Source of the DNA: Ailurus styani
Taxonomy: Eukaryota > Chordata > Mammalia > Carnivora > Ailuridae
Direction: 5' to 3'
Length of the DNA: 64,000 bases
NCBI GenBank assembly: GCA_002007465.1
Contig: LNAC01000009.1
Location: 1,244,206 to 1,308,205 of the forward strand
The notes beneath the pieces are model-generated. The model made no database searches and had not been told where the DNA came from. It saw nothing but the letters and a program-made list of their open reading frames with translations. Numbering within the stretch: position 1 is the first letter of the stretch; each line of letters starts with the position of its first letter. A program made the translations under genes and the position numbers. This document shows, one piece after another, positions 36,901 through 48,900 of this stretch.

Positions 36901-39900
36901 ACTCCGTCCCTCCCATCTCCCTTCTGAGCTGGTCCCAGCAAAATCCTCTGAAGGGCCCCATGGTAAGGGACCAGACTTCCCAAACTATAGACTGGGACCC
37001 CTGATCTGGCCACCAGGTGGTGTTCTCTGGCATGGAGTTCTGGCTACCTGAGCCAGAAGCCCCTGCCCGCTCTGGAGCCCAGCCTTCTCCAGATGGAACC
37101 ACGATGGGGCACACAGGCAACCCCAGGTCCCAGCAGGCGCCTTCTAACCAGAAAACGGACCTCGTGCCTCCAACTCCAACATCCTCATAGGCTCCCAAAC
37201 CCCACCAGCCTGCACAGGGCCCATTCTAGCCACACACTTATGGCCTGCCCCCCAAGGCGCCCCCACGTCCCAGAAAGCATCGCCCCCAGGGTCAGGAGCA
37301 CTGTACCTTGCAGGGGCCACTCAATGGTGTGGTTGAGGTCCAGAGAGGGCTGAGTGGAGAAGCCGGCCCGGAAGTCGATGTTGCTGACACCCGTGATCCT
37401 CACTGAATGGCGACCACTGCTGTAGACCTAGCAAGACCCAGACCCCATCACCAGGGCACCCGACTCCAGCTCCAGGGCAGAGGGCAACCGCCCTGACCTG
37501 CCTCTGGTGCTGGCTGCTGGATCTCTCCCCCCTTGCAGACATGTGGGCAACTTCCCTGCTCCCTGGGGGCCCGGCACTATGCTCCCTAAATACAGAAGAG
37601 GCCCCAGCTGTGGCACTGTCCTGAGCAGGACTCTTGCAGCTGCTCTGCTTTCCAGCTACCCCCCACCCACCGCAAACACTCACAGCCCCGTCTGTCCCTT
37701 GCATGTCTAATCCTCGCCTTGCCTTCCCCACCGGTATTAGAGCTCTTGGTTCAAAAATGCTCAGAGTTTGAAGGGCAGGGTCAATGTTGCCCCTTTGCCT
37801 GTAGCATCTACATCTAGCCCAGGGCCTGGCACCCAGGAGGTGCTCCATAAATGTTTGCTCAACCAGCAGGAGCTCCCATCCTTCCGAGGCAGCAGCCTGC
37901 CCCATCCCAGGACCCTCTGCCAAGAGCCCCGGTCCCTGGCCTCCAGCACCTTACATATTAGAGCAGGTCTTCCTCCCCCTGCCAGGCATGTTCCTCTAAG
38001 TCATCCTTCGCCCAAGGTCACCCTTGCTTCTTTTGTTCATTCTTTACAGGATAGGTCTCTGAAACTCAAGCTGGCTTAGTCACCCACCTCTGGACACTCG
38101 AGCTATTTCTCCAACTCTTTCTTAAAAGTTCCCTAGCTAACCCCAAACCAGTCTACTTCCTCTCAGTGGTGCAAAGCAGAATACTCCTCCTCTGTTCTTG
38201 ACCCATTGTTTCTATTGATATGTCCACGCCACCATCCATGCTCCAGCCCTCAGCTTCCCAGGCCCCCAGGCTCCCCAGGACAGGCAGGAGGGAGACACGG
38301 TCCTGGCTTGGTAAAACCAGTCTCCTTCCCCCTGGGAATAAGGGCTCCTTACCTTGATGGACCACAGCCCAGGATGCTCAGGCTTAAAGGCCACAACCTT
38401 GGCAGAGTCAGGGATGTTGAGAAGCACGTTGAGGCCCTCATCCTTCTGTAGGATCCTCCCTGTGGAACCCCCAAGGATTTCTCAGTCTCCGATCCTTTCC
38501 TGGCAGTGACAGAGGCCCCGTCCTGTCCCCAGGAGCCCAGGGCCCTCCAAACGCCAGCCTCAGGATTCCCAGAGTAACTGACAAGAGAACTTTGGTGGGG
38601 TTTGGCCCTTCATCCCATTGTGCACCCCACCCTCATCCACCCCTGGCTGGGGGTTGGACACCTCGCCTCTAGACCTGGGGACGGTGACATCCTTGGAGCA
38701 CCATGAGGCTGGGTGGCCGGGTCCAAATCACACTGACCCTGGGTGACCCGGACAGGTCACTCCACCTTCCAGAGCCCCAGCTTCTCATCTCAAGTGGCAT
38801 GCCACTAATTCTTGCCCTGACTGACCTCCTGGGCCACCGTAGGGATCCCCTGAGAGAACGTGGGGAAGACCACACGTGAGCCTCGTGTCCCAGGGACTGT
38901 GCTTATCTTCATTCCCCTCGCTTGGCCGCTAACAGCCTCCCTGCTTCCTCGCCCACCACAGGCACCCTCTCTGCCGTCCATGCGACATGCCCTGACCCTC
39001 CTTGTTCCCGGAACCTTGTGCCCAAACCCCCTGCAACCCCGGATCTCTCCCTTTGACCCCTTCTGGACTCCTAGCTCAGTCTCGGGGTCAAAGAGGAGGC
39101 CAGTGCTGGGGTGCACCTACCCAGTGGGTCACGCACTTCGATCTGGGGCCCCGGACCGCTCAGGGAGATGGTGACCTCCTTCAGGCTGGGGTCAAAGGGA
39201 ATCTTCCATGTGTGCTCGCCCTCCTCCTTGTGGTCCGTGGACAGCAGGTGCACCTTGGTGGCCTGGACCGCTGACTCTACCCACTTCAGCACCTGGGAGG
39301 CAGGCGTGAGAAGCTGAAGCCAGCAGGTGTCTGTGGTCTTACTTAGAACTGGAGGCAGGTCTCTAATAGGTTCCCAGCAGAATCCAGTCCCCCACCTGGG
39401 TTTGAGGCAGCAGATAGGCCGTCCAGGTCAACCAAGGCCACCCCACTCGCACTGCGGTACACCAGGCCGATTCACACTTCAGTACCTTCCTGTCCCGTGG
39501 GCTGGGAGCTGTGAAACCTGTACTGAGGCCGCTCGGAGGGAAGGGCCAATCTCTATGGCACCCATGATGTCCTCCGGAAAGCCTTCCTGATGCCTCCTCC
39601 ACACAGATGAACCCTGGAGATCTGGAATCTCCCCCAGAACAGTGCAATTCACTATCACCCCAAGGGCCTCAGACCACCCTCCTGCCAGGGGGCCATGCTC
39701 TCTAAGCAGCACTGAGAGGTTCCGCTGCAAAGACAGAATCTCCTCCTGATCCTTGTCACAGTATTGAGAAATCTTAAATCCTTAAACCCTAAAATTGCAG
39801 AGTCATTCTAAAATCTTAAGTGTTTTGGACAGATCCCAATGAAAAGCAAGTAACAGGGCGCCTGGGTGGCTCAGTCAGTTAAAGCCTCTGCCTTCATCTC

Positions 39901-42900
39901 AGGTCATGATCTCAGGGTCCTGGGATCAAGGCCCGTATCAGGCTCCCTGCTCGGCAAGGAGCCTGCCTCTCTCTCTGCCTGCCTCTCAGCCTACTTGTGA
40001 TCTCTCTCTCCTCTCTGTCAAATAAATAAATAAAATCTTAAAAAAAAAATAAATGCTGTTAATTAAAAAAAAAAAAAAAGAAAAGCAAGTAACAAGTGAG
40101 GATTCCCCCTCCAGACTACCAGACCACCTGGGTACACATTTAAAGTATGATTTGGGGGATTCTCAAAGTCCCTCAAAGACTGCCCCCCCAGGGTGCACAG
40201 ACCCCATGTCAGCAACATTGAGTCCAGTCTCAGATATCTCACTGAGCACAGAATTATTGAGCTTCCCCAAATCCTTACCATGGCCTTCAAGACCCTATGT
40301 TCTGTCCTGGGTTTTAGGCAGCTGTCCAACCCAACTTAAGATCACTTTGCCCCTGACTCTCCCCATGCTTGTGTGGGCTGGACCCCCATGGCTGGACCAC
40401 CATGCCTCCTTAGGCAGTGCCCACCACACATGCTGCTCTCTTGCAGAAATGACCCGCTCCCTCCTGCTTGGATTCGTGCCTGTCTCCCCTCTTGACCTGG
40501 GATCCCCATGAGGGCAGAGACCATCTGCAGTGCCCCGAGCTCGGTGGCCGGCATGGAGAGGGTGTTTGGGAAGCTTCTGTTCACTGTGCGTGATACAGCA
40601 GGGCACACAGCTCCTGAATACAGACCCCTCACTCTGTTCCACCCCAAACCCGCCTTGTGACAGCCACGCCTCCCAGTTTCCCATTAGAAAACCAGGAATG
40701 AGGATGAGGAGGGGGCCTCCTTCCAGGCCACGTTACTTGCAAGTTTTCCCAGGAAGTTTCTCGAAGTAAACGAAATGAAACATGAACCTCACTGTACAAC
40801 AAATGAGCACCATAACCACAGAGAGAAAAGAAGAGCTGAGTGTTGAGAACCCACGGATTCAACTGAACTTTCCCAGTGGAAGGCACCTGAGGACAGACAG
40901 AACAGCAAAGAAATTCTCATTTAGTAGCACTGAGTTGGCACCACCATCAGTACCGTGCTCATGAGACTGTTTCGTGTATCTTGCAGGATAAAGCAAAGAA
41001 GTAAAGAAGATAAGGCTTCTTATCAAAGAATAAGGCTTGCTGAACCAAGATTTTCCCTTACAGCCAAGTATAAGAGAGAGTTGCAAGTGTTTTATTTATA
41101 TACAAATTCACTCCAAGTGAATTTATAACCCAGGGGTTTCTAAATACCATTCCCCACTGGGATTGTTTGGAGAAATGGTTGATTCCAGGCCTGGGGCAGG
41201 TGATTTACAAGGTAAGCCCGAGACAACTGCTAGTTCCATTAAGCAAGGAAGTTCTCAGGGACTAATGGGACAGACCAACAGGATGCAGGAACCGACCTAA
41301 GGAGCTCCCATTCACTAAATCTGGGGGATCTTGAGCTCCCAAACATAATGACTTTAATTAAAGGAAACACATCCAATTGTAGAATCTGTGTACCCACAAT
41401 AATACTCAAAAAAGAAAAGCAAAATTCAAAGCAATAAAACCTCACTTGCCACCAATGAAGGCAACTTCTTTATTAAAGACAAAGAACTAAGTATGATTCC
41501 TGCTTTTAAAATATGTTTTTTGTGCTTCAAAAAACCAAGTCATCAAAAGCTCTTCTTGGTGGAAGGATGCCCATTAATCAATGTGCAAGAGATGATGCAA
41601 TTAGGAGACCATGATTCTGCAACCCTTAATGAAATCACCGTTTCAGGCACGCGTCCTCCGTGGACGCTACAACCATTAGGTGAGAGTGGATGGGGGGGAC
41701 CAGATGTCCATGTGGAACCCCAGCATTACCCCATAGATCACTTGAGCCGTCAAGGGAAAAACGTGGCCCTACAATACAGGTGACTGTCACCTCCCTCACC
41801 CAGGAACCAAACCTACCACCAGGAACAGCAGACAATCAGACAAGACTCACCTCCTGGTTCGATGCCACAGAAAAGACACACAGCACCAACCGTGAGATAT
41901 TCCTGCCCCAAACACTGGCCTTCACTAATCAGTCCCTTANGGGGGGGGGGGGGGGGGGGGGAGGACAAATTAATGACACCATAAGGAGACAATCAGATGA
42001 ATCTGGAACCCAGGGCGTTGTACAATCAAGGCCTCTCCAACAAGTTAGTGGCAGGAAAAAAAGGGGAAGTGCAGAAGGGTAGAAGGGTCCAGATGTACAC
42101 GGACTTAACAGAAAAAGAGCAAATGAAATGCACGGCCCCTGATTAAATCCTGATTTGACAAAAACTGTTACCAAAGACATTTTGAGGACAATTAGGGAAA
42201 TTTGAATTTGAACTTGGCATTGGATGATACCAGCACTCTTCATTTTATTAGAGGATATTGTGGGTTATGTCCAAGAACATATTTTGTTTTTTTAAACCCA
42301 CACTGAATTATTTACGGAGAAGACAGAACAGGAGAGACGAAGCAGGGAGGGCCAAACTCTTCAGTGCTGAATCCAGGTGGGACATAGGTTCTTCTCACCT
42401 TTCTTTAAGATCTTGCATAGTAATTTTTTTAAGTAAAAGTCCCTTAAAAAGAGCAAGTATGCCATGACTTTCATGAATACCCCAAAGCAACCACAGTGGG
42501 GTCCTGTGGCCGATTCCAATCAACTGGAAGCAGTGTTTTCGGACAAACTCCAAAGCCGCATTCGGCCGCAGGGAGGAAACCGCTCTGTGATTGATGAGCG
42601 ATGTCTGTCATGGATACGGGTTGAGAAAGCGGTGTCTCGTGTGCTGCACGTTGGCCACCGTTGCTCTGAATCATAGTCCTACCACGAGATCTTCCATGCA
42701 AGAGCACAGGAAAAGAAGGGAATGGGAAGAACTGCCCGAGGTTGGAAAAGCGAATACGTTTTGTTCAGACTGAGCTAGAATACTGGTGCCTAGATTTCGG
42801 TTATCCTGGATAAGAACCCTGTGTTCTGAAAACCCACTTGTTCATATGATGGCATTCCCTCCTTCTGTTTTGCCTGGCTTTGTAGGTAATGTTTCTCTGA

Positions 42901-45900
42901 CAACGTTCTCCTGCACGCGGGGGCCGAGTGGAGAAAGCAGCAGCCAAGGCTCCCAGCTGGAGAGGTGGACAGAAGCCGGCGAGGTGCCCCCATGGCAAAG
43001 CCACAGCCCCGTGATCACTGTCCTCTTCCCCCCACACCCGACACCCTGGAGTCAGGCCTTGTCAGGGTCAGGAGGAAATCATAACTGAACAAAGCTGCTG
43101 GGAGGAGGCGGCGGCAGCACCAGCTGACAACGTCCCAGAGAGATCACAGCCACTGGTTGTGCTGCAACTGTCACTACAAGCTTGTCCCAAGATGTTGTGA
43201 CAGAGGGATGATGCCCGGGAGTTCAGGCTACTGAACCGGAGAGAAGGCTCAGACAGGGCCCGATGCCAGTGACACCACCAGGAGGTGGCATGCCTATGGG
43301 GTCTGCCCTGTAAGCACGTGGCCACCAGGGAGCTGGGGGTGCTGACCGTCTTGCTCACAGCAAAGCCAGACCCCCTATAGGCCCAGGCCTGCAGACAAGG
43401 CTTTCTGGACCCTGCGATGCCCCCCACCCCCCGCCAGGGCTCCAAGCAGAATGCAGGGAGCCTTCTGAGCCGAGAGCCTTCATCAAGCAAGTTCAGTGTT
43501 TATTTGGCAGAAACAATGGCTTCCAGATGTTAGCGGGACTGGGGGCCCACGAGCCAGCGTTGCAATGGGGCTCATCTCTCTGTCACCGATAGGGAAGGAA
43601 TAGAAGAATCTGGCGCTGCTGCCCTGGCCAGATGGCTGCCGCTCGGCCGTTCATGGCAGATAAATCATCCCTGAGGCTCCTCCCTGGACACTTGACAGCC
43701 AGGGCGGCCGAGGAAGCAGAGAGGAGAGGCCAGGGGGCCTGAGGGCCTCAGAGCCACAGAGCAGAAAGCTGGGGCCCGAATGCGGGGCCTGGGTCAGGAA
43801 GCTCGGCGGGCAGCGATGGGGAGGCAGCACCGGCCCCTGCCGGCTGCTCGCTGCTGGGCACTCAGGTCCTGAGAACCTGTTCTGAGAGAGCCCTTACTCT
43901 TCAAGGGGCTTCGCTGGCAGCGGGCATGCGTTCTGGGCTCCCCACCAAAGCTGGGGGCTGGAGTCACAGCCATCCCTAGCTCTTACCAAGGGCTTCCCAG
44001 TGCCTGCCGGGCACCCCTGTCTCACTAGGCAGGGGCCCTCTTAACCCACTATGCACAGGAGGAAACGGAGGCCCAGAGAGGTTAAGTACTATGTTCAAGG
44101 TCATGCTGCAGGCAGGTGGCAGGGCCGGGGTCTGAAGCTGGCCTGGGGCCCTAACCCTCCACCACGCTGCCTCTTCCCGGAAGAGTCCAGGATGAAGTCA
44201 TCTCCGGGGCCTGTGCCTCCTGATCTGCTAATTGGAACCACCTGGTCAGACCGCCCCTCCTCCCCCATCCCCCCACACTCACTGTCTTAGAAGGTGATTC
44301 ACCTTTCCCCTGGTTGATGGGCAGAATCTGGGAGATTTGGCCTATTTGTACGGGCTGGTGCGAGACAGGGGAAGGGTCCGGGCTTCCCAGGACCAGGGAA
44401 GGCTGCAGAATGAGGGGCTTTGTCCAGCAATTCCGGCCCACTGTGCTGGGACTGGTGACAGTACATCGAGCTGGGTCTGAGCTGGGGGGATCTTGGACCT
44501 AGCTAAGCCTTGACCAGAAATGCACACCCCCAAGCAGTGGCGCCCACCTCCCCTGTCCATGGAAAGATGGCAAAAGCTCCAAATTAACCCCCACCAGGGG
44601 GAGGGGATCTTCCCCTTGCTTTAAGTAGCCCCACAGGGCCACCGCCGCAACTGGAAAAGAGCCCAAACTCAAAAGCACTGAGACCTAACCTGGATGGATT
44701 CTGTCTCTGTGCCCAGCACCTGGACCCGAGTTAGCCGGCAGCAGGTGCACGGTGAGCAGGAAATGAAGGCAAGAGAGAATGCAAGACCTGTCCCTCCGGC
44801 CACACTGGACGTACCGTGGAAAGGAAAAGGACTGAGTACACGTGCACAGTTTGGGGACTTCGGCAACTTCTGAGGGGTCATCCTCTCAGCTAGGGCCCCC
44901 TGGCTTGGGCAAGCCACTGTTCCCTCTCCTTGGGCGGGGCTGGGTGGATGACCACAGCCCTGGCTGCCGCGGCCACTTTCCCAGGCTTGCCGAATGTCAG
45001 GGAACATCTGGAGCGACAGAGCTCTGTGTCCAGGAAGGAGAAGGATCCAGGCCCCTACCAGAAGCAGCCGATCCTGGCCACTGGAGGTCCCATCAAGTCA
45101 GACACATACTGCCAAGTCAGGCTCCCACAGCAGAAGGCCGGACACCGCGGCCAGGAGCCAGTGGATTCACCCCCACGTTCCCTGCCTCAAGAGAGAGGAT
45201 GGGGGAGCCCAGCCCCACACCTGGGCAAGCTGTCCCCCGCTGACCTGCCCGGCTTCCCTGCTGTCTGATTTGCCCCTGACCTCCAGAACCCAGCTCCCGC
45301 CCAAATAGGTCTCCCCCCACAACAAGGACTAAGCCATCCCTCCTTTCCCTCTGAAAGGCCTCCCGCGCTCTCTTGGGCGGCTCAGGGCCAGAGTAGGCTG
45401 ACATGCCAAAAAATAAAGTCTCATGTGTCGCCGAGAACCATAAACGCCGTTTGTCAGCAGGGAGTTAAGGCACGCTAATCTAAACATGGCCCTGGAGACG
45501 GCTCTCTTCAGTCCATAAATATATAACACAGGGAAAAAACCCTCCCCTGGAGGCCGAGGCAGAGGGGCCCGCCTCCCAGACACGGCCTCTCTTGCCTTCC
45601 TCTTCCCAGGGCCTCAGGCACAAGGGACCTCGCATCTGTCCATTTACCAGCTATTTACTGAGCACCTGCACCGTGCTGGTGGCCACAGGAGGTCCTGGGG
45701 ATACAGCAGCAAAGAGAACCCATAATAAGGGGCTGGCTCTCAGCGAGCTCACAGCCTAACGGCATTCGGCGATGCCAGTCTTATAAAACTGCAGTTACAT
45801 AAAGCAGTCCCAGGAGCTGGGAGAGGGTATGAAGGAAGACTTCATCTTGATGGGAAATCAAGGAAGGTCTGCCAGGGAGAAAGCATTTCAGCTAACACTG

Positions 45901-48900
45901 GAAAAATGAGGAGCCCGGGGTGGTGTAAGAAAAACAAGCTGCATGAGCAAAGGCCCTGGGGTAGAAAGACATGGGACACTAGAAAAAGAGCAGAGGCCAT
46001 GGGGTCAGAGAGGCAGGGGTCAGAGAAGGCTCTGGACCTTCTCCAGGGGACAGCTGGGAGAGACCTGTTGGTCAGATGTGTTTTAGAAAGATCCAGTGTA
46101 TGCGAGATGGCTCGTAGAGGCTCAAAAACCTCCACTGAGAGCATCACTTCCCAACTCTGCTTGGTGACTTCACAACGGCAGCTTGAAACCAGTCAGGGTA
46201 GGAGGATTTATACCATGGAAATGGGCATTCCTGTTCTTTTTCAGGGAGGTGATTGTGGCCATTTACCAGCACGTTCCTGGAAGGACCCTGCTGGCTCCTG
46301 GGAGGGAACAGACGTGTGGGGAGAGGGAAAGCAGGGCGAGCCCTGAGCGGCCGGTAGGGCCCGGAGCAGGGAAAGCGCAGACACCTGGTCTTAGAACAGG
46401 ACAAGGACGCAGACACCTGGTCAGCACCGAGCCGAATGATTCCAGATCACTGACAACCTATGCCTCGGGACACAGGGCCAAGCAAGCCCCCGTCGGCTAA
46501 GTCCCCCGGCAGGATCTCCTGGACCCGCAACGAGCCTGAATGGGACAGCCCCTGCCCCTCACCTATTCCCCTACCCACCCCCGGGTTCCCAGACTCCAGG
46601 GAGCAGCTCCCCCCGACCCCCACTTCCGGCAAACTTCGCTAGGTCCATCCTGCCAGCCTGCACCATCTGGGGGAACCAGGATGCTACTCCAAGCTCCAGC
46701 CACTTTACCTGCAAGACTGGGAAGTCCGCGGCACCTGTCTTTGGGGTGGGCAGCAGGTAGAAGGGTCTGGAGACAGGCCATCATACAGCCCTGAGCGCAG
46801 TGCTCGCTGCACTGGCCACAGGGTGAGACACAGCGCTGCTCATCGGTGGCAGCGACCCGACCGCCAGGTGTGGACGCCCAGAGACGCAGGCTGGCCAGGG
46901 AAGGCTCACCTCAGTCACCTGCTGCTTGTCCAAATGGAACACCTGCCCGGAGCTGGTGGCAGCGATCTCCTCGTAAGCCTGGTAGCCGGGATGAGTGCGG
47001 TCGCCGCAGTCCCCTGTCAGCACGAAGACCACCTGGAAGAAGGACATGAAGCCTGGCTCGGGGTTCCCCTGGCCACCTCCTTCAGGTGTGCGTGGCAAGC
47101 CCAGGACGAGGGAGGAGGGACCCAGGGCGAGCCCTTGCCTCTCTCTGGGCTCAGGTGATGCATCTGTAAAATGGGTGTGATGGGAGTATCCGCCCCGTGG
47201 GGACCAGGGCTCAAGGGTGTAGCACGGGACCAGGAACACTCCAGGGGGCCCGTAAATGGGAGCCGTTACTAAATCTACAACACGGAAGGGGACGGAACTC
47301 GGCTCCTGCCGAGCAGCCCCTGGGGCCACAGACTTAGAAGAACCCTGGAGAAGGGAGTTTGGTCCTGATGGGAGAACAGAGACCAGAGAAGCTGTCCCAG
47401 CTCTTGGGAGCTTCGCCCGTGGAGGTCCCACGGTTGGGTGGCCCTTCCCCCTTCCCCAGGCACGTCCCTCCCCCTGCCCTGGCTGCAGAAGCTAGAAGCA
47501 AAAGCCCCAGCAGGGAGCTGGGCCCCGAGGCACTGGGAAAGGGCGCCGCACCGCAGGGACGGCCTGGAGGCACTGCCAGGAGGAAGATGGATTGCACAGG
47601 CTCTGGCGGTGCGAGGGGGCGGGTGGTGTGGTCTTTATCAGGACTGAGCCTCGCCAGGAGGCAGGAGCCCCTGCGGGCGGGGGGCCCAGAGCATGAGAAC
47701 ACACTTGGACTTCACCGGACCGGCTCGGACTTGAGGGGCCGCGGCCGCCCTGGCGGGGACCCTGCAGGGGAAGCAGCCTCCCTCCGCTCGGCAGGTGGGG
47801 GCTCGGGCTGCCCGCACCGGGGACTCCGGCGTCCTCGGCACCCCTGGGGGCCCCCACGCTTGAGCCCCCGCGGCCAGCCCACTCACCTGCGACTGTTTAA
47901 GCTGTAAGAGCCGCAGGACCTCCTCCTTCTTGTGATAGTCCTTGGCGCGGGCGTCCGAGAAGACGTAGATGAAGGAGCCGGGGTTGGCCACCTCCACGGC
48001 AGCCTTGATGGCCCCCACACTCATCTCAGGGCAGTCACCGCCCCCCTGCAGGGCAGGGGTGTGTCAGGGGCCGGCCCACCCAGGGACGCCTCTGACCCCC
48101 ACGGGCATGGGGCTTGTTTAGACAAGTAGCACCTTCCCCTCACTCACCCCTGCAAGAGAGACACGGGCCCTCCCGTGGGGTCAGCACAGCATGATTATTC
48201 AGTCACCACTGCGATGAGTGATACAAGGGAGGAGGGCTGGGAGGCCCGGGACATTCACAGGGGCCCCAAAGAAACCATATGTTAGCCAAGGATGGAGGAC
48301 AGAGGGTGTGTGGGGGGGGGGGCCAGGAGGAGGAGCGGTGGGCGAGGGGCAGAGGAAAGCATTCAGAGCCGCCTCCCCAAATCCCCTCTGCAGCCGGCCC
48401 TGGGATCAGTTCCAGATCAGCGCACGCTCCCTCCCTCCCCGGCGGACGGAAAGTCTGCTCTGCGGGAAGGGAGCGCATCCTGTCTCGCGGGCTTTGCCCA
48501 GTTTGCCCAGCCAGTGCCAGCAATGGGGTTGGCAGTGGTCACTGTTCAGTAATGCTCCCTCCTGGGCTCCGTCCTCCAGCCCACAGGCCCTTCCTGTCCC
48601 CTCTATGTGCCGGGCCCTGTTCTGAGCCCCGCAGGACCTGGCGGTGAATTAGACCGCTCGGTGGGGTCCCTGCCTTCAGGAAGCTGCTGCTCTCCGTGCG
48701 CAGGACAGATGCTGAACCCGGGTGTTCGGGGTGGCAAAGGCGCCCAGGTGGTTTTGGGGGTCTGGAGTGAGACCTCTCACACCCTCCTTCCGCTTCCACA
48801 CACCTCCTCCTTCCACTGCTCCATTCATTCACTAAATAATAAGCACCTACTATGTGCAGGGCCCAGAGGCTCCCATAGGTCCCTGGGTCACTGAATAAAG

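Larger units (their letters stand above)
35653..39120 (-). other. Three HMCN2 introns in the linker region
   Basis: The introns are 35653-37306, 37428-38352 and 38460-39120. An L2 3' end lies at about 37640-37865. In the first intron the 12-mer CCAGGAAACGGA occurs twice (near 36123 and 36234) in otherwise single-copy sequence. Confidence 0.65.
39293..46909 (-). other. HMCN2 intron of 7.6 kb
   Basis: Contains a young CAN-SINE (39856-40079), L2-like sequence (40200-40570), an old repeat of uncertain family (about 41490-42260) with a single N beside a G homopolymer (41940), a MIR-like piece (44035-44140) and non-repetitive stretches including 42460-43500 and 45410-45560. The exons on each side join in frame. 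Confidence 0.65.

Noticed and set aside
46781..47431. A 216-codon minus-strand open frame
   Set aside because: Only 46910-47032 is exon (VWA); the rest is intron read-through on both sides.
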